Source: Pogonophryne albipinna (Eukaryota > Chordata > Actinopteri > Perciformes > Artedidraconidae). From it: a stretch of DNA of 64,000 nt. The DNA lies in the NCBI GenBank assembly GCA_028583405.1, contig CM053243.1, positions 37,820,281 through 37,884,280 on the forward strand, in the 5' to 3' direction. Shown one piece after another: positions 1 to 12,490 of this stretch. The translations under genes were made by a program, and so were the position numbers. The notes beneath the pieces were generated by a model. That model was not told the DNA's origin, ran no database searches, and saw only the letters and a program-made list of their open reading frames with translations. How positions within the stretch are numbered: position 1 is the first letter of the stretch; every line of letters begins with the position of its first letter.

Positions 1-2264
1 TTTCCCCTTTTGCGTGGAGACAGCAGGGGGGTCTCCGCCTCGCCAGCCCTCTGTTATTCATACCTAAACTTGTTCGATTACAAATTCATGCAGAAAAGTG
101 CTTAGTTGTATCTGTTCCGCTGTTTGGCAGGTCAACGTCCTGTGCAAAGAAAAGCACAAGTGTAGAGAAATGTATCGCTCCTCTGACTCGCTTTTTACCA
201 GCGATGGAGGTGAATCTCTCCTCTTTCCACTTCCTACCTGTCAGTTACGCCAGATGAGTGCCTTTGGAGCATGACAGCACACTCTCTCTTCTTCTCTTCC
301 TCTCTGTAGCTACAGAAAAACCCTAATTCCCAAGAAATGAAACAGACAAAAGCATCTTTCTCGGCACCTCTGATGCGCCCACCTTAGCTGCAAATGAAAA
401 ACCCGACCCTCCCTGAACACAATGTTGTGTGAGGATGGAGCTTTGTTATAAGTGCAGGAAGTCCGATTCATGTTCTGCTACAGCAGAGAAAGCTACATTG
501 TACAAGCCTACAGCAGCTGTTTTTTCGAGGAATGAAAGAGACAGAAAGGAGGGTCATCCTTCGCTCCGTAGCCCTATTAACCCCATGCGACCTGAAGGTG
601 ACACCGGAGGCAGAGACCTGTCACAAGCTGTGTCTCACAAGATTCATTTATCTTCCCCCTCACCATATGTGCTCATCACGGAGCTTCCTCCAGACTTTAT
701 GTGCTCACGATGGGTGAAGATTATATCTCATCACAAGAAGGCTGATAAAAAGCGTCATTTCCCATTTTATTTGTATCACCATAGTCATTGTTTTATAACA
801 AGGAAATAATTTCCTTCTGGTTCATTTTTCTACTGTGCAAATTACACCTGAAAGCAACAGACACATTTAAACTCTGAAATTGTTTATATTTTGCGTTCAC
901 TCTACATAGATTTAAAAGATACACAAAGAGTCTAAATGTATTTCAAGACTCACTTTATTTATTTGGTAGAGCAGTGTTAAATGATATTGATTTTACTGAT
1001 TCTTGGCCTTCTTATTTGATATGAGGTTATTGTATATTGAACATTTTTATTTACCTATGCCCAGGAAGTTCAGTTTTTTTCCCGTTTTTTTCTGTCTCCT
1101 TGTCTATTAGCAAGATTATGGAAATGTGTCTAGCCTGATTGTTATGAAACTGGATGAAATGTTGGCCAAGGGAAAACAAATAAATAAGGGAGCTGATGAC
1201 ATAGAGTATATAGTTACCCATTGCAGGCATAGGCATTTGTGCTCAATAATTATAATTATTATAAGGAACTGGGAACATTTATGTAACTGCAAACATGTTC
1301 TTTAAATGCTTTGAGCGATAAAACACATTTTCTTTGTAGCCTCTATGTTGTTTTCAATTTTCCAATAATCGTTCATGCTCATGTTCATCGCACTTCAAAG
1401 TCGGAAGAATGACTTTCCAACTTGGAAAATGGGACCATCCTAGGAGCATTGAACGCACCATTGGCCTTGACGGAGGACTGCGCTCTGCGAATGCCTTTTT
1501 ATTTTATAGTTAATATATATTTATTACCTGCTAGGTATTGCATTGCAATGTTATCACCAAAGATAAACACAAACAATGTCGCTACAATCTTTCTTTATTG
1601 ATAATATGTCCATATAATTCCATGTTGAATGTGGTAAAGCCTTACATTTGGTGCATCTACTGTATCATGGTCTCTACAGTTCCCTAGCCATCATATATTT
1701 TAATGTAGCTTATATAGTTCAGATATCCTGTAGTTTAGGATATAACAATATGTTGTAACACTTCCAGCTATGGTAATTTTGTTCTTCTTTCTTTCAAAGA
1801 AGGATTTCATATAAAGCTCTTCTGGGCAGCTTCCAATGTAAGCAGCTCCAGTTGGCAGTGAGAGGTACATCTTAAATCCTTAAAACCAGAAATCATACAC
1901 TTTGATTTTGTAGATTTTCATGTTCAGAATCAAAGCTGGTCTGCCGCTTTTTAACAAGGATAAAAAGAGGGACATGAGCAGAAGGTCTTATGTTTGTTTT
2001 TGAATACAATCTTTTTGGAGAAGAGTGCATTCAAGAGCATTTAAAAAAGTATATATTCGTCAATTAAACTCCAATGTAATTCGAACAATATTAATGGGCT
2101 TCATTATTTCTAAATGTTACCTTTTTAAGCTACCTTGCTTCTTCAAAGTCTGTAAACACTGAGATTAGATTACTTTTGAGTCGGCCAAATGTCTCCTGTA
2201 GATAAAGTAAATGGTATTTTAACTAAAATAAACCAAGTTTGGCTTGGTACTAGTTACATGACAT
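1..2264. other. brinp3 intron 4 (partial), no gene seen
   Basis: Intronic DNA on the 3' side of exon 4. The longest open frames (for example 429-809) have no recognisable domain and no family match that I know. Positions 1240-1500 resemble 34020-34220 (shared GAGCGAT, TCTTTGTAGC and GTTGTTT...CAAT stretches), suggesting two decayed copies of one interspersed repeat. Nothing else is interpretable. Confidence 0.5.
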
Positions 2265-2276
2265 GATTTGCAAAAT
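2265..2276. repeat. Left 12-bp target-site duplication of the Rex3-like LINE
   Basis: GATTTGCAAAAT occurs exactly here and again at 3024-3035, immediately outside the LINE body and its GATG tail. Confidence 0.85.
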
Positions 2277-3023
2277 CTCACAACCGAGTGTGAAGCGGCT
2301 GGGATGAGGATCAGCACCTCCAAATCTGAGGCCATGGTTCTCAGCAGGAAACCGATGGACTGTCCACTCCAAGTAGGGAATGAGTCCTTACCCCAAGTGA
2401 AGGAGTTCAAGTATCTCGGGGTCTTGTTCTCGAGTGAGGGAACAATGGAGTGTGAGATTAGCCGGAGAATCGTAGCAGCAGGAGCGGTACTGCAGTCGCT
2501 TTACCGCACCGTTGTGATGAAAAGAGAGCTGAGCCAGAAGGCAAAGCTCTCTGTCTACCGGGCCATTTTCGTTCCTACCCTCACCTATGGTCATGAAGGA
2601 TGGGTCATGACCGAAAGAACGAGATCGCGGATACAAGCGGCCGAGATGGGTTTTCTCCGCAGGGTGGCTGGTGTCTCCCTTAGGGATAAGGTGAGAAGTC
2701 CAGTCATCCGGGAGGGACTCGGAGTTGAACCGCTCCTCCTTCACGTTGAAAGGAGCCAGTTGAGGTGGTTCGGGCACCTAGTAAGGATGCCACCTGGGCG
2801 CCTCCCTAGGGAGGTGTTCCAGGCACGTCCAGCTGGGAAGAGACCAAGGGGTAGACCTAGGACCAGGTGGAGGGATTATATCTCTTCGCTGGCCTGGGAG
2901 CGCCTTGGGATCCCCCAGTCAGAGCTGGTTGATGTGGCCAGGGAAAAGAAAGTTTGGAGCTCTCTGCTGGAACTGCTACCCCCGCGACCCGACCACGGAT
3001 AAGCGGGAGAAGATGGATGGATG
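2277..3023 (+). mobile_element. 5'-truncated Rex3-like (RTE clade) LINE, C-terminal part of ORF2
   Basis: An open frame from the truncation point to TAA at 3000-3002 encodes about 240 residues of the C-terminal part of a non-LTR retrotransposon polyprotein. It carries GMRISTSKSEAMVL just after the reverse transcriptase core, KEFKYLGVLFSSEG, the LRWFGHLVRMP segment and a basic GKRPRGRPRTRWRDYI tail. The catalytic YADD box is absent because of 5' truncation. The stop is followed within about 15 bases by GATG tandem repeats, the 3' tail known for fish Rex3 elements. The element is bounded by 12-bp direct repeats (2265-2276 and 3024-3035), so it is a complete target-primed insertion. It is antisense to brinp3. 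The intact frame implies a fairly recent insertion. It cannot move itself. Confidence 0.88.
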
Positions 3024-3035
3024 GATTTGCAAAAT
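3024..3035. repeat. Right 12-bp target-site duplication of the Rex3-like LINE
   Basis: Exact copy of 2265-2276 directly after the terminal GATG repeats. The first bases could also be counted as part of the tail, so the true duplication may be slightly shorter. Confidence 0.85.
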
Positions 3036-3233
3036 GTGTATGCAAAAAAAGTTTGTACAAATATGAAAGACATGGTAACAAAAGGTTGTCAAGGACGTAA
3101 GTCAAACAGTTATCGACCAAGACACTCAGCCTCTTGAATCTTTACCATCTCAGCTTATTGTCAATGTCTGCATGATGATATTGACTTGATTTTGGGCTGA
3201 TGAACAATAGAGATAGAGATACAAAGGCATTAC

Positions 3234-3424
3234 CTTGATGGCAGTTGAGGCGATCTGGATGTGGTGCAGCTTGCGCAGAGTGCTCTCCCTGTCGATGAAG
3301 TAGGAGGCAGCCAGCTGGTGCAGAGCCTCCAGAGTCACAGTGGACGAGTTTCCGGAATAATCGCTCACCTCTGCTTTCTTACTCAGTTTCCTCTTGTCCA
3401 CAAATATCGTTAAGGCCTCTTCTC
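3234..3424 (-). CDS. brinp3: brinp3 exon 4: MACPF region continued
   Basis: A 191-bp exon encoding residues 138-201. The acceptor is TTTTCTGTGCAG|GA, with the exon starting at 3424, and the first two bases complete Gly138. The donor is AAG|GTAATG at 3234/3233, in phase 0. The translation includes [16 protein letters not shown], a short variable loop with an N-S-S glycosylation sequon, then [32 protein letters not shown]. These are hallmark BRINP2/3 blocks. The variable loop ([13 protein letters not shown]) matches BRINP3 better than BRINP2. The next expected exon, encoding the V-T-E-T-R-T-G-P-L-G-C segment, was not found between 1 and 3233, so the gene continues beyond the left edge. Confidence 0.93.
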
Positions 3425-3558
3425 CTGCACAGAAAACATATGATTTCAGAAAATTGAGATTACAATTTGTAAAGTGACATAATATAGTGTTGCTAATGCG
3501 GGCTTCTCCATGGCTTAAGTGTGTTTCTCCTCCTACATAAAAACAAAGAGTTAGTGTC

Positions 3559-4035
3559 TTAAAGAGGCCCTCTTATGCTCATGTTCAGGTTCATATTTGT
3601 GCTTCTAATGTGACATGTTTACATGCTTTAATGTTCAAAAAGGGCTTTATTGTTCTCATACAGCCTGTACTGCAGCACCGCTCACCCTCTGTCCGAAGCC
3701 ATAGACCAGTTTGCTCTGATTGGTTAACTGACCAGCTCTGTTGTGATTGGTCCACTACTTACAGATGTGTAGGAGATGTACCACCCATTAGCTTACCACC
3801 TACAATGTTTTGGAGCGCTAGCCAAGTGTAATGGAGTGATGTCACTATTTTACAGAATAAAAAAGTAGTAAACAAAGGAGTCCAATCAAGGCGTTTCAGG
3901 CAGGGGGGTAGTGTTTGGGAGAGAAACTCTCTCTGGAGGGAACTTTGGGATTCAAGCCTTTGCCAACCATTTACATGCACACAACATGTATAACACACAA
4001 CAGGAAAACCTCAAAGAGACATAAGGCATCTTTAA
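3559..4035. mobile_element. TTAA-flanked MITE, copy 1
   Basis: The stretch is bounded by TTAA at 3559-3562 and 4032-4035. The left end reads AGAGGCCCTCTTATGC, and the right end (reverse complement) AGATGCCTTATGTCTC, an imperfect inverted repeat. Internal blocks such as CTCTGATTGGTTA, CAGCTCTGTTGTGATTGGT, GGAGTCCAATC and CCATTTACATGCAC recur at 36.1-36.5 kb and partly at 63.3 kb, so this is a dispersed family. It holds no coding capacity. It lies in intron 4-side sequence between exons 4 and 3. Confidence 0.65.
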
Positions 4036-4322
4036 GTGTTTTAGTGATTATTGGTAGTTGTTTTTATATGTTTGCCCTAAAAGCACTCATTGCTGAGATG
4101 TTTATGTGCTACACTTCCTACAAAATACAAATATGTCAATCAAAAAGCATTTAAACTGTGTCAGACATTTGATTATCAGTGTCTAAAGTTCAAGTGTCAG
4201 CATTGTTGCAATCTTTTCATTACTGCTAATGATACCTTACCTTTTAAGTGTTGAATGTATAAAGATTAAACTACAATAACATAACATTAACAACTGGGTC
4301 CTGCTTTGCTCCAGTATAATCT

Positions 4323-4329
<7 letters not shown>

Positions 4330-4366
<37 letters not shown>
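4330..4366. repeat. (CA)n microsatellite in brinp3 intron 3
   Basis: An uninterrupted CA run of about 18 units, preceded by a short TATATATA stretch. Confidence 0.95.
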
Positions 4367-4793
4367 ATTCCAGGCGGTTAAGAGCCCTGGAGCAGCCATA
4401 CAGGAGCCCCTGAAGCGCTATGGATACTTGACCACAATTAGAATAAACCACGTGACCCATCAGTAGCCTTAGATCACAGCAATCAGTCTAGGGGCCATGG
4501 TGCAGCACACACTCTTTGCTTGAGAGTCTCCAAGACACTGCACGTCATATTCCTCATCATAATGAAGCAGCAGCGTTAATGCTATATGGCTATTTTTTCT
4601 GCCCACTGCCTCTCTTCCTCAGCTGCTGAAGGGCACCCTCTTGATATCAGAATCTATTTATTAATTTCATTAAGTCAATATGTTTCCGAACATAGAGGCT
4701 ATCCATTGAGAACCACAGAGGCATATCTCTGGCAACAATCCAAGGCAAACACCTCATTCTCCTCTCTTCATACCACTAAGTGCTGGCAGGGAG

Positions 4794-4951
<158 letters not shown>

Positions 4952-5934
4952 AGGAAGCTGCTTCTGTTCTTCATTATATACAGCCACTCACAACTGCGAC
5001 TTTTTCCAAACCAGGACTCAAAATAATTGACAAGTGTTGCTCTGTAAAAGCAAATCAGATCTGCAAGACTCGCCTCGACCTCTCTTGCATCTTGAATCTT
5101 TTTTGTCTGTTCTTTTTTTCTTCACATAGATAGAGGAACAACAATGCGAGTGGCTGGTTTACTGTACAAAGGGTTGAACATGTATTCCAACCTCCCTGAA
5201 GAGCAATATCTGTGCTGCCAGTGCCATGTTATGTTGCTATGATGAATTGTTCAGCTAGTTACTATGACTGAGTTTGGACATGTCAAGGCTATGTATATGT
5301 GACGCCTTGGTTAGCATACTCTAAAAGCTTCTATAAACATAAAATGGAATCTCAGGTCATTCTGAAAATTACACATTTTCCCTCATTCTGGAATACTTTC
5401 TGATTTTACCTGGGTCCTATAAACTTCAGCTCAACCTTTATTTGCATAGCGTCTGTATTGACTAAGCATGATTATCATCATTACATCCTTTTTACAGGGT
5501 TCTCATATTCAATCAAATCAGTTGAAACATTTCTAAATCAACCAAAGACAGTTTCCAACAATTATTCTTAATTATCTAGCTGGCTACAGATGATAAAATC
5601 TGCCAACGACGGTAACTATTGCATCAAGAATGGTAGTTGCTCATTAATGATGATAATGACACTTATAATGATAGGGCTGCTTCAGTCTTATTCTGCCTCA
5701 AATCAAAGGCCTATTGTTCCAAGGATTAGTATGGTTTTTGACTGCCTGTTATTGGTAATTGTGAGCATTCATGTGAGCTAGAATGCAAGGCTTGAAATTA
5801 AAAAGTAAGCAGTGGATGGAACAGTGAAAAAACACATTGCTGGTGGAGTCAGTTTATTCCAAGGGTTCGATAAGTTACCATGAGAATATCTACTGTAACA
5901 AATCTATACTCAGAACAACAGATGCTTTGTTTAC

Positions 5935-6125
5935 CTCCCAGTGTAGCTGACAACAGGAAGTGAGTCCCATACTTCCTGATCAGGTTGTCAGTGATCATCT
6001 GGGTGGAGGGCCTACGGCCTAAAAGTCGAATGTTCCGGATAAATTCAGGAGTCAGAGGTAACGAAGACTCCAAGAAATCTCTCCTCTCCACTGCCAAATT
6101 GTTCACCTTCCATCTCCCAAACTCC
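5935..6125 (-). CDS. brinp3: brinp3 exon 3: start of the MACPF region
   Basis: A 191-bp exon encoding residues 74-138. The acceptor reads TTTCCAG|G, with the AG at 6127-6126. The first G completes the Arg74 codon left by the previous exon, and the last G begins Gly138. The donor is GGAG|GTAAAC at 5935/5934. The translation carries the BRINP block [17 protein letters not shown], then [14 protein letters not shown], then [14 protein letters not shown], which is the conserved YGTH segment at the start of the membrane-attack-complex/perforin fold. The wording is closest to BRINP2/3, and NNLAVERR favours BRINP3. Intron 2 upstream is about 16.7 kb; intron 3 downstream is about 2.5 kb. No frameshift or stop is seen, so the gene looks functional. 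Confidence 0.93.
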
Positions 6126-6760
6126 CTGGAAAAAAACAACATGTTCAATATAGAGTTCGGTTTTGAGAACTGCAATAATATGTACATTATTAAGTCTAAA
6201 AGTAACAAAACAACAAGTAATGTATACACCAACACAGCCTCACAATTACTAGTGCCAGCTTCTTCAATGTGAACTTTATTTGTCTAAAAAATCAATTAAT
6301 TTAACAATCTTAAACTTAACATTGAGATTTTTTTTTTAGTGTAGTTTAATAATACAAAATTGAAGTCTTATTAAGAATATTCCTTGTGGCAGGGTTAAGA
6401 CAGTGGAGGTGAGTCTGCATGTCAAATTAAACTTCTTATTATCTATATAAGGACATCATGTAGGTCTATTTTTTAGCTGAAGCTGCATTTGTAAGTACAA
6501 TAAATGGCTGGAAGAGAGAGACAGAGAAAAAGGACATGGAAAGAGTGTGTGTGAGAGAGACGCAAATGTAATTAACTATGTCACTCTGTGCTTTTTTGAT
6601 GTAAGGAATCCCTCGACCACGCTGACACAGCCTGAACTAAAGCAAAGGTGAATTGACAGAAAAAGGAAAAGGACTACGACAAAATAGAGAGCCAGAAAAA
6701 AACAATAAAAATAACCTGGCATCATTTGAAACTAGAGAATGTAATTCCTGAAGAACTTGC

Positions 6761-8583
6761 TAGTGGGAATGCTTTATGCTGAAAAGCTGACGCTAAACTG
6801 CTATGCTGAAATGTAATGGGAAAGAAGAAAGTGAAGAATTTGGATTGAAATGATACATGAACACTGGGGGCTTGAATGTGTGATGAGAGAAGAAAAGAAA
6901 GTAAAAAGGCTTGGAAAAGCAGCATAATATTTGAACTGCAAACTTTTGAACTAACTTGATGGCGATTGATCTGTCGCCATGTCAACGGCATTTGATGACA
7001 TGCCATAATACGCTTATATGCGTTGATGGCTGCATCGTTACCAAACCTGTGAAGTTTTGGGCCGTTTGGAGGATTTCACTGAAGTTATGAGAAAACCGTG
7101 TTTCATGGTGAGCATTGTGTTGCCATGGCAATGGCAATTGAAGAAATCTCAAAACGGTCCCGTAGATGTCTTCACGGCTGGACTGTTAGCACACATGTGA
7201 AGTTTGAGCACTTTTTGAACATTTTCATAGGAGTTATAGCGACATCGTCTTTTATGGCGATAAAAGCCTACAGTATGGTGAGATCTCAGATTTGGCGTAA
7301 AGCTGATGAGGCATGGACCGGTGATATACAAGCGAAGTTTGGGGGACGATCGGACCGTGTCCATTGGAGTTACAGCGACATTGTGTTTTATGGTGAGGGA
7401 GCGTTTCCATGGAAACGGCATATGAAGACAGCCCTTAATTGACGTAGAGCTGTTGAGAGTAGGAACATTAACCATTATCTGAAGTCTGCTGCTGTTTTAT
7501 GGCGAGGGGTGCGTTGCCATAGTAACACCACATTACGTAACATCAGATTTGATGTAGAGCTGTGTTAACCATTATCTGAAATCTGCTGCTCTGAGCATGT
7601 CAGTTGTAGTTATGACATCGTGTTCCATGACACAGGTGTTTATATTTGAGCTAACGACGTGTCCAGAGATCATAGGTTTCCATGGTGATGTGCAGTAATC
7701 AGTGGGAAGAGAGCATTTTCATTGTTCTGAATGAGAGATGAACCTCTTACATGTGAAAGTTTTGTTGAAAAATCGTAACAGATATCGGTGAAATTTCAAA
7801 GCGTGAAGCATGTCAAGGAACTTGAGCATCTGAACTGTACTTTTTGTGTACTTTCGGGTCAATAATGTGGCCTTTTTGGCAGATTAACTAAAAGGTGTGC
7901 GGCTGCTGTGGTGGGGAAAGATGAGGCTGAACTTACAATGGGGTTTAATGGAGACATGTTGAAAGTTTTTGTCACTTCATGCCCTCAAGAGGCATTTTGT
8001 TTAATTATTGTTTTCCTACGTTTGTCATGAAAAATGATGTCTCAGGAATGTAGGGTTTGGGAATTATGGCAGGTTTAAAAGAAAATGTGAAGGCAAAATT
8101 AAATCTGTCCTCCACTCTAGCTGTGACATCACGCACTCTAAAATCTGAAGAAGACCTCTTTACCAAGGTCTGAACAATGTTTAATATCTCTGAAAGTATG
8201 AATCAGATTCAAAAGTTGCACGAATAATGTCAGAAAGATGTGTAACATTTTTAAGTTGGAATGAGGTTTCTGAGTGAAAGTATGAAGGAACAGTTAGCAG
8301 TTGAAGTCGCATGAAGATTTTTCAAATCTGAAGAGTTTCTCCATTGACTTCCATGTTAAAAATGTGATGGATTATGGGATATATCTCTCGAATTATGAAA
8401 GTTATGAATGAGAAAAGTAATAGCCATCGATTCCCCCCTGAGCTGAATGTTTTGATGTTTGAACGGAGTTTCTGCGATGTGGAATGTGGGAGCAGAAGAG
8501 GCGCAAAATAACCCGGCGGAATAATAAAGAATTTCGTGCGTCGAAGAACAAGTAGTTGGAATGCTGTATCAGCATTCCCACTA
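6761..8583. mobile_element. 1.8-kb non-autonomous element with 13-bp perfect terminal inverted repeats
   Basis: TAGTGGGAATGCT at 6761-6773 is the exact reverse complement of AGCATTCCCACTA at 8571-8583. Just inside the right end the sequence TAGTTGGAATGCT (8553-8565) pairs with the terminus to form a hairpin. The interior is not coding. It contains degenerate repeats of a phrase like GTTATAGCGACATCGT...TTTATGG, each followed by a CCATGG-centred near-palindrome (7119, 7405, 7512, 7676). No clear target-site duplication was found. The superfamily is not assigned. Confidence 0.7.
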
Positions 8584-9756
8584 AACATACATACATATAC
8601 ATCGTAATGGATAAAGTACAAGGTGGTACAAGAAATGGCCCCATTGCTTAAATGGAGAATGTATTCTGTAATGAGAGAGATACAAAGTGGGAGCAAACAT
8701 TTCATAAAAATGAAAGCAGTGCGAACAAAAGACTGTCAGCCTTTTGTTGCCTTTTCATGTTCTTCTCCTTCCTTCTGACAACTGACCTCAACCGTAAGTG
8801 CTGTGCTTGTATGAATCCCTCATGCTTCATTGATTATAATATATCTGGAAATGTGCATATTTGATTGCCTGCATGACATATTTGACAGCTTTAAGATGAT
8901 AACAATGCTAGCAGCAGGAAATGAGCTGAATTTTAACATAAAGCATTGTGTACCATAGGCAATATTGTCTACGTGCCTAACTCAAGTAAATGTGATTTTC
9001 TCCCTTTATGTACAAACTTGGCACATACATTATGAAAAGAAAGGCATTGGCCGCATAGAAAGCTGAACTCTAGCTAAACTTGAGGAACCAAAGAATATGG
9101 ATGTTCAATCCTAGACTCCTACACACATTCTCTCTATTATTATTTGTACAAGATTTGCCCAGGGAAAAGCTCTTTGGACTGATGTTACATTTGGAAGTGC
9201 TTTGACTACATACAAAGATATTCTACTTCAAAAAACTTCAAGGTATTCATTGGAAACTTTCCCTGTGAAATGACCTTCACAGATACTTGCGTGTACTGCT
9301 TGACTTACAGTGCCACACTTGGCTTAACAGAGAGAGCTTGCTATGGATTAAAAACCTGAATGTGTTTTGTTTGTCTGACATTTGGCAACAGTACACATTG
9401 TAGTCTCAGGGCATTGTGTTTTGAGGAAAAAGCTTTGCAAATCAAAGAAAGTAACTTATTGTTTTTGAATATCAATTCAAAGCAGTTCAGTTTACTGGAA
9501 TAAAACATGCCAATCTCCGTCTTTGTTGTTTGGATTCAGAACAAGATTGCCCAAAGACATTTAAATGGTTAACCTCTAATAGTTTATTTTGATCATGTTG
9601 CATTTACGGCAGCTGGAATTTGAACACGAAATACATCGGGGACTAACGATAGCTGAGAGTACCCCATTTTATCATTTTATTTTTGATCGAAGACACTAAT
9701 GACTGGAATGTTTTGGAGAAGCCCCATGAAGTCCCCTCAGAGCACTTTATATTAAC

Positions 9757-9990
9757 AAGTAATCATTCACCCATTCACACCCCATGCATATACTGTAGAG
9801 CAATGTTCCGCTTGCTCAAGGATGCTAACATTAACAAACATTCACTATTGGCAATGCCATCTGGGAGCAACTCTGAGTTATGTATGTTGCCCCAGGAAAC
9901 ATCAAAATGTTGACTGCAGGGGCTGGGATCGAACCCACAACATTTCGATTGACAGTCAACCCCACCTCACCCATAGTCGCCCAGTGCATG
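9757..9990 (-). mobile_element. Decayed tRNA-derived SINE, reverse orientation
   Basis: Plus-strand GGGATCGAACCC (9925-9936) is the reverse complement of a pol III B box (GGTTCGANNC type). It is followed by GACAGTCAACCCC, where a tRNA anticodon-arm-like region is expected. The upstream phrase CATTCACCCATTCACACCC and GCTTGCTCAAGGA are typical of a common fish SINE body read backwards. The copy is diverged. Confidence 0.5.
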
Positions 9991-12352
9991 GTAAGTGTTC
10001 ATTCCTATCACTAGAGCTCTGCCAAGAGCATGGCTAAAAATGCAATATTTCCAATGAAAAAAGTTCAAAAATGTGATGTACCTACAACACACTGTGAGGG
10101 AGCCACATGGGAATCATGTAAATTGTTGAACAGAAATGATACAATATTCATTCACACTGTGAAGGCCCTTGCTTTTGTTTCTTCAAATATGTCCTGCTAA
10201 CAGATGCACCTAACCTTTTATCGTGAGGTCTTCCAGACACAAAGTGCACATGTACCCAGGAAGCTGTTTTGCCTGGTAATTTAACTCAATGCCTCTCAAA
10301 GTAAAATTCAATGAACTCATTTAGATGAAAGTGCTTCCACTTGCCCCAAGGAGCCAAAGTTACGGCTCATACTCTGACCACTGCTAACCTGCTGTCATAA
10401 CAAGTTGGATAAAATAACCGTGGGCTGAACTCCTTGTGACTTAAGCAGAACAAGATAAAAAATGCAAGGTCGAAACTGTTTTTTTAGAATAACATTTTCT
10501 CTCAGAAGTGAGCATTCAGTTTAGGACTTCTGGGTCTGTATCACTGCTTTGCGCTTAAAGGCCATACAATATGAAGATGTCATTTTAAAGGTGACACCAT
10601 TTATTTATACTTATCAATTCCACGACTACCGGCCAGAGCTTAAGATTGTGATACATTCTCCTTAAACCTAAATGTAAGAAAACTTGTGTCGAATAAAGTT
10701 TCCAAAGCTATTCATAATCTAATTTCCTAGGTTTCTTGCTAATGTTTCCAGGGAAAAGCACTTAGTCAAATCTGACATACATAGAGTATTTGTCACTAAT
10801 CTACAATGATTGCTGCTCAATGAACACATATTGAATGTTAAAAGGACGCTAATCATGTTATATATGCAGGCAACAAAATACTTTAACCTGCAGCTAAATT
10901 TCATTTCTCGGTTAGTTCACAAATTCTCTCTTCTTTTTTTTGTTATGGACTTTAATATAATACCTACTTAATGAAAGAGACGTAAATTAAAAGTCTGAGC
11001 ACATATTACGAACATTGCTCTTTAAAATTCTGTGTGGCCAACTGATACAGAAGATAAATGTCATGACCTCCAAGGAGAGACACTAAAAGAGACTCCATTT
11101 CAATATTAATGATGAAATTCACATTTTCTCCACAACCTTTGCTAACACATTATGCCACCTGAGTCCTGCCCATTACCTTTTCCTTTCTTATGTTCACAAT
11201 GTATTGTTATCGTTGTCATACGTTATATATGCGTTTAAAAGTATGAATATTTGCAGTTGTTTTTTTATGAATACAGTCAATGGATGGATTTATCGGTAAA
11301 GCCTGCATGGCTTATCGGCAAGTTCTTCATGAAATGTTTTTTAAGCAAAGCAAGTGATCTCTTTCAACAGCTTAACCACAGTCATCAGAGTAAGAATAAA
11401 GGCAGTTGTATAATGTGTTGAAAAGTATTGGTTCAAATCAGGATGCAGACGGAACATTTGCTCAACAAATAAGAAAACCCACCCACAGAGAAAAAACCTG
11501 TTTCCCCATCTGTAACAAGGACTAATACATCTGTCTTTGCTAAATGAAAACACTGTTTGAAGACCATAACTAGCTTTGATGATCAAAAAGTAAGACTGTG
11601 ATATTAAGCCATGGGCAAGATTGCATTTATATTTTCAAACACTTTCCCTCCATCGCAAATCTGCATAGCAATGAATGTATAAACAGACATTTATGAAGTC
11701 GCAGGCAGATATCTCAGATGTAATTATAACTTATCAGTTGTGATTACTTTGAAATGTCTCGAAGAGGCTCAATGAACAGTGCCAATTATTTACTTCATGC
11801 CTGGCACTGCCTCCGATTTACTCACATAATCACGCATATATGAGATGAAAGAAACAGGAGGCAACAGGGAAAAAATACTCCTCTAAAACACACCTGCCTT
11901 TAAGAACGTTTTATATATCATTTGAAGGGCTCCATTCTTATTCGTTTTTAGAAATAACCCAAACATTTTCTTGGTAAACGTTAAAACCAACAAAGGAGCC
12001 ACCTAAACATAAACATGATTGATGTCATGACTTAGGCTATGTTTTTGTCAGATTACATAATGTGACAAGAAAAGAAACATTCACAAATGCATTGTTCTAT
12101 CAGTCAAATGTTGCACTTGTTCTCTCTCCAAAGTGAAACCTTGACTGCGATAATCAGAGTGGCTTGAACAACCTTCCTTGCTTATGATGGATGAAGGGAG
12201 TGTGGCCTTTTGAAAGGGTATATATCACATTAAACCAGGAGTAATGAGGAAATCTCAAACAACCAGATGTCTGAATGATACACAATGTAAATCCCTGTGC
12301 CCACAGAAGTTAGAAGAAGCTGAAGGCAAAGATTTCAACACACATCGATTTA

Positions 12353-12490
12353 CATTTCTCTTATACGTCATCACAAACCGAGGAAATTAATTCACACAAG
12401 ATTAAGCAGAAACTGTAGGCAGAGAGTGGGAAGTAAACATAATGATGTTAAATGGATATGTGGTAGCCGTTGACCTTTTTGCTGATGCTG
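12353..12490. repeat. Non-coding segment duplicated at 14812-14945
   Basis: ATTAAGCAG(A/T)AACTGTAGGCAGAG occurs at 12401-12424 and 14854-14877. Colinear matches on both sides (ATTTCTC...TCACAAA before, AATGATG(T)TAAATGGA after) keep an offset of about 2,453-2,459 bp. Neither copy codes. Confidence 0.6.

Noticed and set aside
429..809. 126-residue plus-strand frame near the left edge
   Set aside because: No domain, no splice context and no family resemblance; chance open frame in intronic DNA.
7098..7442. 114-residue frame inside the 6761-8583 element
   Set aside because: It follows internal non-coding repeats of the element and shows no protein motif.
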